Assembly (NCBI RefSeq): GCF_015291705.1
Contig: NZ_CP030050.1
Span: 6,324,001-6,388,000 of the forward strand
Source of the DNA: Bradyrhizobium arachidis
GTDB lineage: Bacteria > Pseudomonadota > Alphaproteobacteria > Rhizobiales > Xanthobacteraceae
Reading direction: 5' to 3'
Length of the DNA stretch: 64,000 nt
The position numbers and the translations under genes are program-made. Positions 9,965-18,835 of this stretch are shown here, one piece after another. Each line of letters starts with the position of its first letter. Position 1 is the stretch's first letter. The notes below the pieces were generated by a model. The model did not search any database. It saw only the letters and a program-made list of their open reading frames with translations, and was not told the origin of the DNA.

Positions 9965-11015
9965 GGCCGGCGTCCCGTTTCGCGTCCGCCAGATCGCTCG
10001 CTACCATCTCCTCGACGAGTTGTGCAAACGTCCGCTTCGGCTTCCAGCCGAGCACCTGGCGCGCCTTGCTGGCGTCACCGACCAGGAGATCGACCTCGGT
10101 CGGGCGGAAATAGGTGGGATCGATTCTCACCACGGCCTTGCCGCTCGTCTCGTCGACGCCGGTTTCGTCGACGCCCTGCCCTTGCCACGCGATGCGGCGG
10201 CCGACCTGCGCAAAGGCCAGTTCGACCATCTCGCGCACCGAGCGCGTCTCGCCGGTGGCGAGCACGAAGTCATCAGGCTTGTCGGCCTGGAGGATCATGT
10301 GCATGCCTTCGACGTAGTCCCTGGCATGGCCCCAGTCGCGCTTGGCTTCGAGATTGCCGAGATAGAGCGTGTCCTCGAGGCCGACTTCGATGCGGGCGAC
10401 GGCGCGGGTGATCTTGCGGGTGACGAAGGTCTCGCCGCGGATCGGGCTCTCATGGTTGAACAGGATGCCGTTGCTCGCGAACATGCCGTAGGCTTCGCGG
10501 TAGTTCACCGTGATCCAGTAGCCGTAGAGTTTGGCGACGCCGTAAGGCGAGCGCGGATAGAACGGCGTGGTCTCCTTCTGCGGGATCTCCTGCACGAGGC
10601 CGTAAAGCTCGGAGGTCGAGGCCTGGTAGAACCGCGTCTCCTTCTCCATGCCGAGGATGCGGATGGCCTCCAGGAGGCGCAGCACGCCGATGGCGTCGGC
10701 ATTGGCGGTGTATTCCGGGCTCTCGAAGCTGACGGCGACGTGGCTCTGGGCAGCGAGATTGTAGATCTCGGTGGGGCGGATCTGCTGCATCAGGCGGATC
10801 AGATTGGTCGAATCCGTCATGTCGCCATAGTGCATCAGGAACGGCACATTGCCGACATGCGGGTCCTGGTAGAGGTGATCGACGCGCGCGGTGTTGAACG
10901 AGGACGAGCGGCGCTTGATGCCGTGCACGACATAGCCGAGCGACAGCAGATATTCGGCGAGATAGGCGCCGTCCTGGCCGGTCACACCGGTGATGAGAGC
11001 GATCCGCTCGGTCAT
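9945..11015 (-). CDS. gmd: GDP-mannose 4,6-dehydratase
   Basis: This 356-aa enzyme makes GDP-4-keto-6-deoxy-D-mannose, the precursor of GDP-fucose and GDP-rhamnose. The NADP motif [16 protein letters not shown] is at the N terminus. The active-site STSELYG and the YxxxK of [11 protein letters not shown] are present. I chose the ATG at 11015 because homology starts at [10 protein letters not shown]; the longer frame to 11072 is not supported. It overlaps fcl. Just upstream lies a tRNA-Gly relic and a lower-GC acyltransferase gene. Confidence 0.96.
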   Translation of the reverse strand: MTERIALITGVTGQDGAYLAEYLLSLGYVVHGIKRRSSSFNTARVDHLYQDPHVGNVPFLMHYGDMTDSTNLIRLMQQIRPTEIYNLAAQSHVAVSFESPEYTANADAIGVLRLLEAIRILGMEKETRFYQASTSELYGLVQEIPQKETTPFYPRSPYGVAKLYGYWITVNYREAYGMFASNGILFNHESPIRGETFVTRKITRAVARIEVGLEDTLYLGNLEAKRDWGHARDYVEGMHMILQADKPDDFVLATGETRSVREMVELAFAQVGRRIAWQGQGVDETGVDETSGKAVVRIDPTYFRPTEVDLLVGDASKARQVLGWKPKRTFAQLVEEMVASDLADAKRDAGRGKHSV

Positions 11016-11141
11016 ATGGCCCTTAAGCTCCCGGCGGCCACCCGACACGGGCGGTCCGCGCGTACGTGGCATCCGTCGATTTGACGCCCTTCTTGGACAG
11101 AACGGCCGTCAGCGTCAACTCGTATGGGACCAAAGGGGGAT

Positions 11142-11195
11142 TTGGAACGGGCGAAGGGACTCGAGCCCTCGTATCCAGCCTGGAGGACAGGCATT
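11142..11195 (-). pseudogene. tRNA-Gly(TCC) 3'-half relic
   Basis: On the minus strand this stretch reads like the anticodon-to-acceptor half of tRNA-Gly: CCTCCAGGCTGGATACGAGGG, then the T-arm GCTCGAGTCC, then CTTCGCCCGTTCCA. It aligns with the intact tRNA-Gly at 13332-13405 with scattered changes. The 5' half (D-arm and acceptor) is missing and is replaced by the end of the acyltransferase gene. This looks like an old integration scar. Confidence 0.65.
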
Positions 11196-11212
11196 TCCGA
11201 GGGCAAAAACAG

Positions 11213-12328
11213 TCACTTAACCTCATCGAGAACTGGCACGATCGCCGCAAAGCGACGCATCTTGCTTTGCTTAAGAGCAAGGGCGGGCTTCTCGATCAGG
11301 AACCAAGATGCCGCGGCAAAGGAGAGACCGATTCCGTAACAGGCCGGGTAAAGCCACCAATGTCCTTTGATGCCGAGACCAAGGAACACGGATACGCCGA
11401 GCATGTGCCACAGGTAAAGGCCGTACGACAGATCGTTCCCGTGAAGAAGCGTGGCACAGCTCTTCGCGGTATATGCGAGAGAAATGACAGTTGCGCCCAT
11501 TACGACGACCCGCACCAGGGTGATGATGTTCGGCTCCATTTTGTATTCAAGCTTGATGGGCTCCCCGAGAGCTACGACGGAAACGACAATCAGGAAGAGA
11601 TACCCCGCCAGCCAGAACAGAGCGCGCCCTTCAAACCATCGGCTGATGTGCTCCCACCACAGGCGAATGAGAACGCCGATGCCGAAGATCCAAAAGTATG
11701 GAGTCACGAGTTCGTTCAACGCGGGGTGCGCCTGGGAAAATGCATCGTCAGTCACATGCGCGATCGAAAACGATCCAATCATCAAGATTGCAATGAAAAG
11801 CGATCCCGCTTTCTTGGATACCGCTGCAAGGCTGAGGACAAATGGTAGAACTACGTAGAACGATAGCTCCACCGTCAGTGTCCAGAGCACCCCGCTCGGG
11901 TACCCCTGGAAAAGCCACGACTGGGCGTAGATCGCGTCGGGAAACACCGTCCCGGCGAAATGAATCGAGGCGGTCGGCAGGTAGACGATGAGATGTTTCG
12001 CGTAGGCCCAGGCGGTCGTGCTGATGCCGCCTGTCGCACCAAAGACGAGTTCGAGGACGAGGAGATTCACGATGAGCGCGGGGTAAATCCGCACGGCTCG
12101 CTTCCAGGCGAAAGACGTCACGCTGGTGCTGCGCAAATATGAATCCGAGACCAGAAAGCCGCTGATCACGAAGAATACTGCAACTCCCGGAAATTGTAGC
12201 AGCACCTCGAACAGTCCGGCTTTCGGCAGGAGCAGATGCCCCGAACTGTGCATGAATACGACCTGACAGGCCGCGAAAAGTCGCAACAGATCAAAATTGT
12301 TCCTGCGGTCCATCATGTCTCCATCCAC
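11213..12328 (-). CDS. Acyltransferase family 3 membrane protein (OafA/NodX-like)
   Basis: This 371-aa protein has about ten membrane segments and the family 3 opening NNFDLLRLFAACQVVFMHSSGH, whose His is the expected catalytic residue. FFVISGFLVSDS and SGVLWTLTVELSFYVVLPF are further family motifs. Such enzymes O-acetylate lipopolysaccharide, exopolysaccharide or Nod factor at the inner membrane. GC content is visibly lower than in gmd/fcl, and the gene ends beside a tRNA-Gly relic, so it was probably acquired. Its place next to fucose genes suggests modification of a fucosylated surface glycan. Confidence 0.88.
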   Translation of the reverse strand: MDGDMMDRRNNFDLLRLFAACQVVFMHSSGHLLLPKAGLFEVLLQFPGVAVFFVISGFLVSDSYLRSTSVTSFAWKRAVRIYPALIVNLLVLELVFGATGGISTTAWAYAKHLIVYLPTASIHFAGTVFPDAIYAQSWLFQGYPSGVLWTLTVELSFYVVLPFVLSLAAVSKKAGSLFIAILMIGSFSIAHVTDDAFSQAHPALNELVTPYFWIFGIGVLIRLWWEHISRWFEGRALFWLAGYLFLIVVSVVALGEPIKLEYKMEPNIITLVRVVVMGATVISLAYTAKSCATLLHGNDLSYGLYLWHMLGVSVFLGLGIKGHWWLYPACYGIGLSFAAASWFLIEKPALALKQSKMRRFAAIVPVLDEVK

Positions 12329-12451
12329 GGCAACTTAAAGCGCTTCGGCCGGGGAAAGAAGGGGACATTTGTTCGACCAGGCAGACCATCGTCCGCATAG
12401 AACTTGGGGATGCGCCGAGCGCGGCGAATGCGGCCCGCCAGCCCCGGCCGA

Positions 12452-13198
12452 TCAGGGCTGTCCGAACCGGAAGTTCACGCCGACCGTCGCCATATGGACC
12501 TGGCGGCTGGCATCGACGAAGAACGAGGCGCCGTCGGTGTTGCGCGTGTAACTCGCGCGGTGGGCACCGACATCGATGTAATTGTATTCCGCGAACACCG
12601 ACCAGTTGCGCGTGAGGAGATATTCGAAGCCGGCGCCGACGGTCCAGCCGAAGTCGCTGCGATCGGGCGTGGTGTAGGACAGGATGATTCCGAGCGCGGG
12701 ACCGGTGCGGTCATCATGCGTCCGCACCCACGCGGCACCGCCCTTGAGATAAAGCAGAGCCTGCGGGGCGACGGTGTAGCCGACCCGGCCGGTCGCCGTC
12801 GCGAGCCACGAGATCTTGCTCGTCCAAACCAGCGGGAATGCGTTGATGGGGTCGAGATGGCTGCCCTTGATGTCGGCGGCGTCGAACATCGCCTGGGCGC
12901 CAAACACCCAGTTTCCGGTCTGGTAATCGCAGCCGACCTGTCCGCCGCCCACAACGCCCGAGCCATTGTTAGAACCGAGGCTGCTGCCGTTGAAAGCTCC
13001 TTGCGTGGGGTCGTCGACCCGATAGCCGGTGTGCGCCCAGCCGCCGCCGACATTGCCGCCGACATAGCAGCCCGTCCAGACAAAGGGGACCGGCACTGGT
13101 GCCTTGTAGATCGGTGCCTTGGCGGCCATGTCCGCGGCCAGAGCAGGAGCGCTCGCGACCGCAAGCGCCGCAACGAGACCAAAGCAAAGCTTTTTCAT
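12452..13198 (-). CDS. Outer-membrane beta-barrel protein (Omp25/RopB-like)
   Basis: This 248-aa protein has a clear signal peptide (MKKLCFGLVAALAVASAPALA) and a short Lys/Pro linker (AADMAAKAPIYKAPVPVP). Alternating strands follow, ending in an aromatic C terminus (VGVNFRFGQP), as in the porin-family outer-membrane proteins abundant in Bradyrhizobium. GCYVGGNVGGGWAHTG marks the first barrel strand. It is probably a structural outer-membrane protein; no transport role can be inferred. It stands alone between the acyltransferase and tRNA-Gly. Confidence 0.9.
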   Translation of the reverse strand: MKKLCFGLVAALAVASAPALAADMAAKAPIYKAPVPVPFVWTGCYVGGNVGGGWAHTGYRVDDPTQGAFNGSSLGSNNGSGVVGGGQVGCDYQTGNWVFGAQAMFDAADIKGSHLDPINAFPLVWTSKISWLATATGRVGYTVAPQALLYLKGGAAWVRTHDDRTGPALGIILSYTTPDRSDFGWTVGAGFEYLLTRNWSVFAEYNYIDVGAHRASYTRNTDGASFFVDASRQVHMATVGVNFRFGQP

Positions 13199-13331
13199 TT
13201 CAACCTCGGTTCAAGTATCGGCAGGATCATACCCGCCTCGGGAACCGAAGGCTGTTGCCGCACGGCCACGATGACCGGAATGCATGCGGCAACCGTGCAT
13301 TGAAATTGGACTGGAGCGTCATAAGGAGGAC

Positions 13332-13405
13332 TGGAGCGGGTGAAGGGAATCGAACCCTCGTATTCAGCTTGGAAGGCTGCTGCTCTACCATTGAGCTACA
13401 CCCGC
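13332..13405 (-). tRNA. tRNA-Gly (anticodon TCC)
   Basis: The minus strand folds as a full cloverleaf. The acceptor GCGGGTG pairs with CACCCGC, the anticodon loop CTTCCAA carries TCC, and the T-arm has GGTTCGATTCC. The 3' TCCA is encoded. Length is 74 nt. Confidence 0.97.
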
Positions 13406-13570
13406 ATCGGTCGATCACCTAACACGGCCGGTTGGCGGTCTCAACTGCCGCTGGCCGGTCTTTCCCGCCTCTCGACCGGGCATGTTCCCCTCTCCTGGCC
13501 CTGCCCCTTAACGACAAAGCGGTTTCGCCCTATATTGAGGGTCCCGAAACCAACGAAAGGAGGTGATCCA

Positions 13571-13615
13571 GTGTCTTATCTCAAGCGCTGTCACCTCGCT
13601 GGGATCGCCCGCTAA
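13571..13615 (+). CDS. 14-codon mini-ORF with a 14-nt Shine-Dalgarno
   Basis: GTG at 13571 opens a 14-residue frame (VSYLKRCHLAGIAR) ending with TAA. It is preceded at 13556-13569 by AAAGGAGGTGATCC, a perfect complement to the 3' tail of 16S rRNA. That is far longer than any other ribosome binding site in this window. A strong Rho-independent terminator follows at 13672-13707, with no further gene on the strand. The unit therefore looks like a short autonomous RNA, either a translated micropeptide mRNA or a ribosome-binding small RNA. Function is unknown. Confidence 0.55.
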   Translation: MSYLKRCHLAGIAR

Positions 13616-13671
13616 GCTCTAAGGCTTGGCATCGGGGCGCTCTCAGCCCTGGACCAGCGAGCAAGAAATCG

Positions 13672-13707
13672 GGCGCGACGGGGCTTTCCCGCCGCGCCTT
13701 TTCTTTT
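13672..13707 (+). terminator. Rho-independent terminator of the mini-ORF transcript
   Basis: Arms GGCGCG-A-CGGG and CCCG-C-CGCGCC enclose a short GCTTT-type loop. TTTTCTTTT follows immediately. Confidence 0.75.
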
Positions 13708-13732
13708 GAGTCTTTGCCTCGGGAGGGCCGGC

Positions 13733-13936
13733 TCAGATGGCGCGGAGCCGCTCGCGCACCGCCACGGCGGCGATCAGGATGCCGACGCACCAGGCCATCA
13801 CCGCCCGGTGCGGCTCGTCGCCGAGCAGCACGGTGAAGACGCCCGCGAGCAGGCACGGGGCGATCGCCTTGCTGGTCCGGCTCGCGAGCGAGAGCAGGAA
13901 CGGCATTGCGGCGATCGATATCTGCAAGAGGTTCAT
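13733..13936 (-). CDS. Small membrane protein
   Basis: This 67-residue frame has two hydrophobic segments (LLQISIAAMPFLLSLA; AVMAWCVGILIAAVAV). No strong SD precedes the ATG at 13936. It converges on the terminator at 13672-13707. No family was recognised; a small inner-membrane protein is the most that can be said. Confidence 0.45.
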   Translation of the reverse strand: MNLLQISIAAMPFLLSLASRTSKAIAPCLLAGVFTVLLGDEPHRAVMAWCVGILIAAVAVRERLRAI

Positions 13937-13963
13937 TGGCGCGCGCCAGTCGTGGCGTCGGGC

Positions 13964-14143
13964 TTAGAAGCCGCAGACGTTCAGGGCGCGCGGCTGCTTG
14001 CCGCGGCGGCTTTCGACGATGCGCTCGCCGCCGTTCTCGGCGGAGCTGCCGTAATAGCGGTGATGGCCGCTCTGGTCGTGCAGATCCGCCGGCTCGGCCT
14101 TCCCCGCCCGGCGCGCGTCGCAGATGATCTTGATGGTCGACAT
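13964..14143 (-). CDS. Small hypothetical protein
   Basis: The frame encodes 59 residues, starting MSTIKIICDARRAGKAEPAD, with a polar, basic C-terminal half. TTCGGAGGCGGCC places a good ribosome binding site before the ATG at 14143. An alternative ATG at 14173 lacks one. It precedes the small membrane protein on the same strand. No domain was recognised. Confidence 0.5.
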   Translation of the reverse strand: MSTIKIICDARRAGKAEPADLHDQSGHHRYYGSSAENGGERIVESRRGKQPRALNVCGF

Positions 14144-14344
14144 GGCCGCCTCCGAAGTGTTCTTGGTGGCCATCAGTCGCGCCGGTTCCGGGCGGCGTTC
14201 ACACCTCCGAGCGGCAATCGGGTTTCCGGACGGTTTCGTCGCCGGCCCCGCGATGCAATATTTTCCCCAGCGCCATTGTCGGCGCAGGCTGTGGTGATAC
14301 GTCCTTTGGACGGCGCGCGCGCAGTAGAAATCAACGAGGTGACG

Positions 14345-14725
14345 ATGCTTTACGCCATCCTGGCCTACCATGTGGAAGACGAGGTCCTGTCCTGGTCGCC
14401 GGAGCAGGACGCTGCGGTCGTGGCCAAGGTCATCGCGGTGCAGGAACCCATGAGGGCCAGCGGACTGCTTGGTCCGGCCGCGCGCCTCGACGAGACCCGA
14501 AAGGCCCGCACCTTGCGCGGCCCCGGCGCCGGCATGGTGCTGGACGGTCCGTTTGCCGAGACCAAGGAGCAGCTCCTGGGCTTCCACCTCGTCAACTGCG
14601 CCGGGGATGACGAGGCCGTCGCGGCGGCACGGAAGCTGCGTGAGGTCAATCCGACCGCGGTCTACGAAATCCGCCCGGTCATGCTTTACGTCCCAGCCGA
14701 CGGGTTCGGCGCGACGTCGGGGTGA
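14345..14725 (+). CDS. YciI/DGPF-family protein
   Basis: This 126-aa protein is of the YCII-related (DGPF) superfamily, with the motif VLDGPFAETKEQLLGF and the paired strand MLYAILAYHVEDE. Such alpha/beta ferredoxin-fold proteins often accompany ECF sigma factors, but none is adjacent here. GAGGTGACG precedes the ATG, giving a good start. Function is unknown; a small-molecule binding or peroxidase-like role has been suggested for the family. Confidence 0.8.
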   Translation: MLYAILAYHVEDEVLSWSPEQDAAVVAKVIAVQEPMRASGLLGPAARLDETRKARTLRGPGAGMVLDGPFAETKEQLLGFHLVNCAGDDEAVAAARKLREVNPTAVYEIRPVMLYVPADGFGATSG

Positions 14726-14737
14726 CCCGCGCGCGCC

Positions 14738-15328
14738 TTACGAAGCCTGGTCCGCCGGCGCGGCATAGAAGCGCCGGATCAAAATCCCGCCGAAAGCGAT
14801 GAACCAGAGGAAGGGTGCGATGTGCGGCGCGAACGCCGCCACGATCGTGCCCGGAATGAACACGAGCAGCGGAAACAGCGAGGCCATCGTTTCACGCCGC
14901 CAGCCGCCCAGGATCGTCCACCACAGCCAGGCATTGAGGCCGGCGATCGCGGTCAAATGCAGGCCGTAGAGCACCGCCACCGCGCTGCTCATGGCGTAAT
15001 TGGTGTAGAGGCCGTTGGTCACCGGCAACAGCACGATCGAGAGCAGGAAGAACAGATTGAGGATCACCGCCCCGCGGGTGCCGACCGCCTGGCGCGCCAG
15101 CCGGCGGTGATGGCTGATCCAGAACAGGCCGGCGATGATGAAGCTGAGCGCAAAGCCCGCGAGCTTGCCGGAATAGGCCTGGGCGAGATCGCTCCAGCCG
15201 GGCGCGCTGGTGAACACCGTGGCCCTGGGCAGGTCATAAGCGAGCAGCGTCATGGCGACGCCGAAGATGGTATTGCTGAGCGATTCCAGCCGCCGCATCT
15301 CGAACTGGTCGGGCTTGAGCTCGGTCAT
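14738..15328 (-). CDS. TMEM175/DUF1211-like membrane protein
   Basis: This 196-aa protein has about six hydrophobic segments. The N-terminal sequence RRLESLSNTIFGVAMTLL matches the TMEM175 pore-helix signature, in which a Phe-Ser-Asp segment lines a potassium channel. Here Asp is replaced by Asn (SNTIF), so selectivity may differ. It converges with the DGPF gene and is divergent from the helicase gene at 15457, with about 130 bp of shared promoter region. Confidence 0.75.
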   Translation of the reverse strand: MTELKPDQFEMRRLESLSNTIFGVAMTLLAYDLPRATVFTSAPGWSDLAQAYSGKLAGFALSFIIAGLFWISHHRRLARQAVGTRGAVILNLFFLLSIVLLPVTNGLYTNYAMSSAVAVLYGLHLTAIAGLNAWLWWTILGGWRRETMASLFPLLVFIPGTIVAAFAPHIAPFLWFIAFGGILIRRFYAAPADQAS

Positions 15329-15456
15329 GCCGGTGCGTGCTTTTGGGGCTGGAACCTTGGGCTGCGTTGTCCCTAGGACTTAACACCGGTTCCGTCCAGC
15401 CGCATTGCGATTCGCGTTGGGATCGCCGACTCTGTCGCCTTTCACCGGGGCGATTC

Positions 15457-17514
15457 GTGGCGACATATCTGGACACGCTCAATGCGGAGCAGCGCCGCGC
15501 CGTCGAGCATGGCGTGGCCGACGGCGCGACCGTGGGCGCCCCCCTGCTCGTCATCGCCGGCGCGGGCTCCGGCAAGACCAACACGCTGGCCCATCGTGTC
15601 GCGCATCTGATTGTCGCGGGCGCCGATCCGCGCCGCATCCTCCTGATGACGTTCTCCCGCCGCGCCGCGGCCGAGATGGCCGGCCGGGTCGAGCGCATCG
15701 CGCGCAAGGTGCTTGGCGAGAACAACGCCGCGATCATGCGCGATGCCCTGACCTGGGCCGGTACGTTTCACGGCATCGGCGCGCGGCTCTTGCGCGAATA
15801 TGCCGAGCGGATCGGCGTCGATCCCGCCTTCACCATCCACGACCGCGAGGATTCCGCCGACCTGATGAACCTGGTGCGGCACGAGCGCGGCCTGTCGAAG
15901 ACCGAGAGCCGTTTTCCGGCCAAGGGCACCTGCCTGTCGATCTACTCGCGCTGCGTCAATGCCGAGATGGAGATCGAGAAGGTGCTGGGGCAGCATTATC
16001 CCTGGTGCGCCGGCTGGGCCGCGGAGCTGAAGGGCCTGTTCGCCGCTTACGTCGAGGCCAAGCAGGCCCAGCACGTGCTCGATTACGACGACCTCCTGCT
16101 CTACTGGTCGCAGATGATGGGCGATGCGCTGATCGCCGAGGAGATCGGCGGCCGCTTCGATCACGTCCTGGTCGACGAATATCAGGACACCAACCGCCTG
16201 CAATCCTCGATCCTCCTGGCGCTCAAGCCCGACGGGCGCGGGCTCACCGTGGTCGGCGACGACGCGCAGTCGATCTACTCGTTCCGCGCCGCGACCGTGC
16301 GCAACATCCTGGAGTTTCCGCAGAGCTTCTCGCCCCGCGCGGAGATGATCACGCTCGACCGCAATTATCGCTCGACGCAAGCCGTGCTGGCGGCGGCCAA
16401 CGGCGTCATTGGTCTGGCGCGCGAACGCTTCACCAAGAATCTCTGGACCGACCGCAGCGCCGGGCAGAAGCCGCAGCTCGTCACGGTTCACGACGAGGCC
16501 GACCAGGCCCGCTACATCGTCGAACAGGTGCTGGCCAATCGCGAGCAAGGCGCGCTGCTCAAGCACCAGGCGGTGCTGTTCCGGACCTCCTCGCATTCGG
16601 GCCCTCTGGAAATCGAGCTCACCCGCCGCAACATCCCGTTCGTGAAGTTCGGCGGGCTGAAATTCCTCGACGCCGCGCACGTCAAGGACGTGCTGGCCTT
16701 GCTGCGCTTTGCCGAAAATCCGCGCGACCGCGTCGCCGGTTTCCGCATCCTGCACCTCTTGCCGGGCATCGGGCCTGCGACCGCGCAGCGCGTGCTCGAC
16801 CAGATGGCGGAGAGCACCGACCCGCTGCACTCACTCAGCCAGCTTCCGGTGCCGCCGCGCACGGGCGCGGACTGGACCGACTTCGTCCGCACGACCCAGA
16901 ATCTGCGCTATTCGGAATGGCCGGCCGATCTCGAGCGCGTGCGGCTCTGGTACGAGCCGCATCTCGACCGCATCCACGAGGATTCCGAGACCCGCCGCGC
17001 CGACCTGATGCAGCTCGAGCAGATCGCGAGCGGCTATGCTTCACGCGAGAAATTCCTGACCGAGCTGACGCTCGATCCGCCGGATGCGACCAGCGACAAA
17101 TCAGGTCCGCCGCTCCGCGACGAGGATTATCTGATCCTCTCCACCATCCATTCGGCCAAGGGCCAGGAGTGGAAGTCGGTGTTCGTGCTCAACGTCGTCG
17201 ACGGCTGCATGCCGTCCGATCTCGGCGCCGGCACCAGCGCCGAGATCGAGGAGGAGCGCCGCCTGCTCTATGTCGCGATGACGCGCGCCAAGGACGATTT
17301 GCATCTCGTGGTGCCGCAGCGCTTCTTCACCCACGGCCAGCAGGCCAAGGGCGACCGCCACGTCTACGCCTCGCGCACCCGCTTCATCCCGGAGCAGCTG
17401 GTCTATCTGTTCGAGCGCACCGCCTGGCCGAAGGCCGCCGCGGGCGCGGCGCGCACCGCGGCGCAGGGACCGAAGATCGACATCGGGGCAAAGATGCGCG
17501 GGATGTGGCGGTAG
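15457..17514 (+). CDS. ATP-dependent DNA helicase, UvrD/Rep family
   Basis: This 685-aa superfamily 1A helicase has all main motifs in order. They are the Q-region LNAEQRRAVEH, Walker A AGAGSGKTNT, motif II DEYQDTN, motif III VVGDDAQSIYSFR, motif IV LDRNYRST, motif V TIHSAKGQEWKSV and motif VI EERRLLYVAMTRAK. It is shorter than UvrD and PcrA in the C-terminal region, so it is a UvrD-like accessory helicase in repair or replication restart. The GTG at 15457 starts the homologous region; the longer frame overlaps the divergent gene's promoter. Confidence 0.93.
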   Translation: MATYLDTLNAEQRRAVEHGVADGATVGAPLLVIAGAGSGKTNTLAHRVAHLIVAGADPRRILLMTFSRRAAAEMAGRVERIARKVLGENNAAIMRDALTWAGTFHGIGARLLREYAERIGVDPAFTIHDREDSADLMNLVRHERGLSKTESRFPAKGTCLSIYSRCVNAEMEIEKVLGQHYPWCAGWAAELKGLFAAYVEAKQAQHVLDYDDLLLYWSQMMGDALIAEEIGGRFDHVLVDEYQDTNRLQSSILLALKPDGRGLTVVGDDAQSIYSFRAATVRNILEFPQSFSPRAEMITLDRNYRSTQAVLAAANGVIGLARERFTKNLWTDRSAGQKPQLVTVHDEADQARYIVEQVLANREQGALLKHQAVLFRTSSHSGPLEIELTRRNIPFVKFGGLKFLDAAHVKDVLALLRFAENPRDRVAGFRILHLLPGIGPATAQRVLDQMAESTDPLHSLSQLPVPPRTGADWTDFVRTTQNLRYSEWPADLERVRLWYEPHLDRIHEDSETRRADLMQLEQIASGYASREKFLTELTLDPPDATSDKSGPPLRDEDYLILSTIHSAKGQEWKSVFVLNVVDGCMPSDLGAGTSAEIEEERRLLYVAMTRAKDDLHLVVPQRFFTHGQQAKGDRHVYASRTRFIPEQLVYLFERTAWPKAAAGAARTAAQGPKIDIGAKMRGMWR

Positions 17515-17516
17515 TT

Positions 17517-17575
17517 ACGCTTTTTTGACGCGTTTTCTTTACGCGAACCGGTATCCACTTCGCTTGAAAACGCTC
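17517..17575. repeat. Intergenic palindromic repeat of the 'GCGAACCGGTATCCACTT' type
   Basis: This short stretch contains ACGCGTTTTCTTTACGCG followed by AACCGGTATCCACTTCGC. Units of this sequence are, from memory, dispersed in intergenic regions of Bradyrhizobium and relatives. Only one copy was noticed here, so the repeat status rests on prior knowledge. Confidence 0.4.
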
Positions 17576-18822
17576 TAGGCGTTCAGCCTGTCGAACTGGA
17601 CCTTGCCCGCCTTCATCACCATTGGGATGTGCTCGCCCTGGCCGAGCAGGCAGGCGACATCGCGCAGCGGATTGCCGTCGACCACCAGCAGGTCCGCGAT
17701 GGCTTCGGGCGCGATGCAGCCGAGCTTGCCCTCCATGCCGAGCACCTCGGCGCCGATCAATGTCGCGCTGGCAATGACGGCGCGCGGGCCGAGGATCTCG
17801 GCACGAATGCGAAACTCATCGCTCTGCAGGCGCTGGGACGGTCCGAGCAGATCGCTGCCGAACCCCATCTTCACGCCGGCGTCGCGATAGATCGCGAGCG
17901 AGCGCAGGCCGGCGTCGCGAACATCGGCGATCTTGGCCACGCTCTCCGGTGGCAGGCCGTATTGGGCGCCTTCGTTGGCCAGCGCCTCGTAGGTGACGAG
18001 GGTCGGCACCACATAGGCGCCCTTCTCGGCCATCAGGCGGGCGGTCGGAGGATCGACCAGATTGCCGTGCTCGATGGTGCGGACGCCGCAGCGAACCGCG
18101 CGTTCGATGGCGGCAGCGGTATAGGCATGCGCGAGCACGTAGGTCTGCCGGCCCCGCGCTTCCTCGACGATGGCGCGGATCTCGTCCTCGGAGTAGCCGA
18201 AGGCACCCACCGGGTCGGTCGGCGACGCCACGCCGCCGGAGGCCATGATCTTGATCTGGTCGGCCCCCATCTGCAGTTCTTCGCGCGCCGCCCTGCGCAC
18301 GCCGTCGACGCCGTCGGCGACGCGCGCCAGCGCGCCGACGCGCACGCAGCACGGACACGGCGCGTCGCTCGCCAGATAATCCGAGCGCGCCCGCATGTCG
18401 CCGTGGCCGCCGGTCTGGCTGAGTGCGCGGCCGGAGACGAACAGGCGGGGGCCATCAGTCAGGCCGGTGTCGATCGCCTGCTTCAGCGCATGGCCGGCGC
18501 CGCCGGCATCGCGGACGGTGGTGAAGCCTCGCCGCAGCATCCCGCGCAGCAGCAGGGTCGAGCGCAGCGTCACCAGGACGTTGGGCATGTGCACCTGCTG
18601 CGCCAGGTTGAGCTCGACGGCGATGGCATGCACGTGAAGATCGATCAGGCCGGGCATCAGCGTCTTGCCCTTCAGATCGATGGTGCGATCCGCAGCGGCC
18701 TGGATCGGGCGGTCCGAGACCTCCTTGATCAGGCTGTCTTCGACCAGCACATGGTGCCCCTCCAGCAAGTCCGGCTGAAGCGGATCGAGCAGTGCGGCGT
18801 TCTTGAAGAGGATGCTTGGCAT
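17575..18822 (-). CDS. Metal-dependent amidohydrolase (prolidase-like)
   Basis: This 415-aa amidohydrolase has the metal site HVHA in MPGLIDLHVHA, a second His pair in VLAHAYTAAAIERAV and RTIEHGNLV, and the late Asp in GFGSDLLG. The group contains Xaa-Pro dipeptidases and imidazolonepropionase-like hydrolases acting on amides or lactams in the cytoplasm. The ATG at 18822 begins the homologous part. It is 13 bp downstream of the GAF gene and in line with an MFS gene, so the operon probably imports and hydrolyses one compound. A divergent LysR gene may regulate it. Confidence 0.9.
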   Translation of the reverse strand: MPSILFKNAALLDPLQPDLLEGHHVLVEDSLIKEVSDRPIQAAADRTIDLKGKTLMPGLIDLHVHAIAVELNLAQQVHMPNVLVTLRSTLLLRGMLRRGFTTVRDAGGAGHALKQAIDTGLTDGPRLFVSGRALSQTGGHGDMRARSDYLASDAPCPCCVRVGALARVADGVDGVRRAAREELQMGADQIKIMASGGVASPTDPVGAFGYSEDEIRAIVEEARGRQTYVLAHAYTAAAIERAVRCGVRTIEHGNLVDPPTARLMAEKGAYVVPTLVTYEALANEGAQYGLPPESVAKIADVRDAGLRSLAIYRDAGVKMGFGSDLLGPSQRLQSDEFRIRAEILGPRAVIASATLIGAEVLGMEGKLGCIAPEAIADLLVVDGNPLRDVACLLGQGEHIPMVMKAGKVQFDRLNA

Positions 18823-18835
18823 CGCGACAGTCCTG

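Noticed and set aside
15442..16830. Long open frame on the minus strand opposite the helicase gene
   Set aside because: The helicase motifs on the plus strand are complete, and the opposite frame has no recognisable domain; long antisense frames are common in high-GC DNA.
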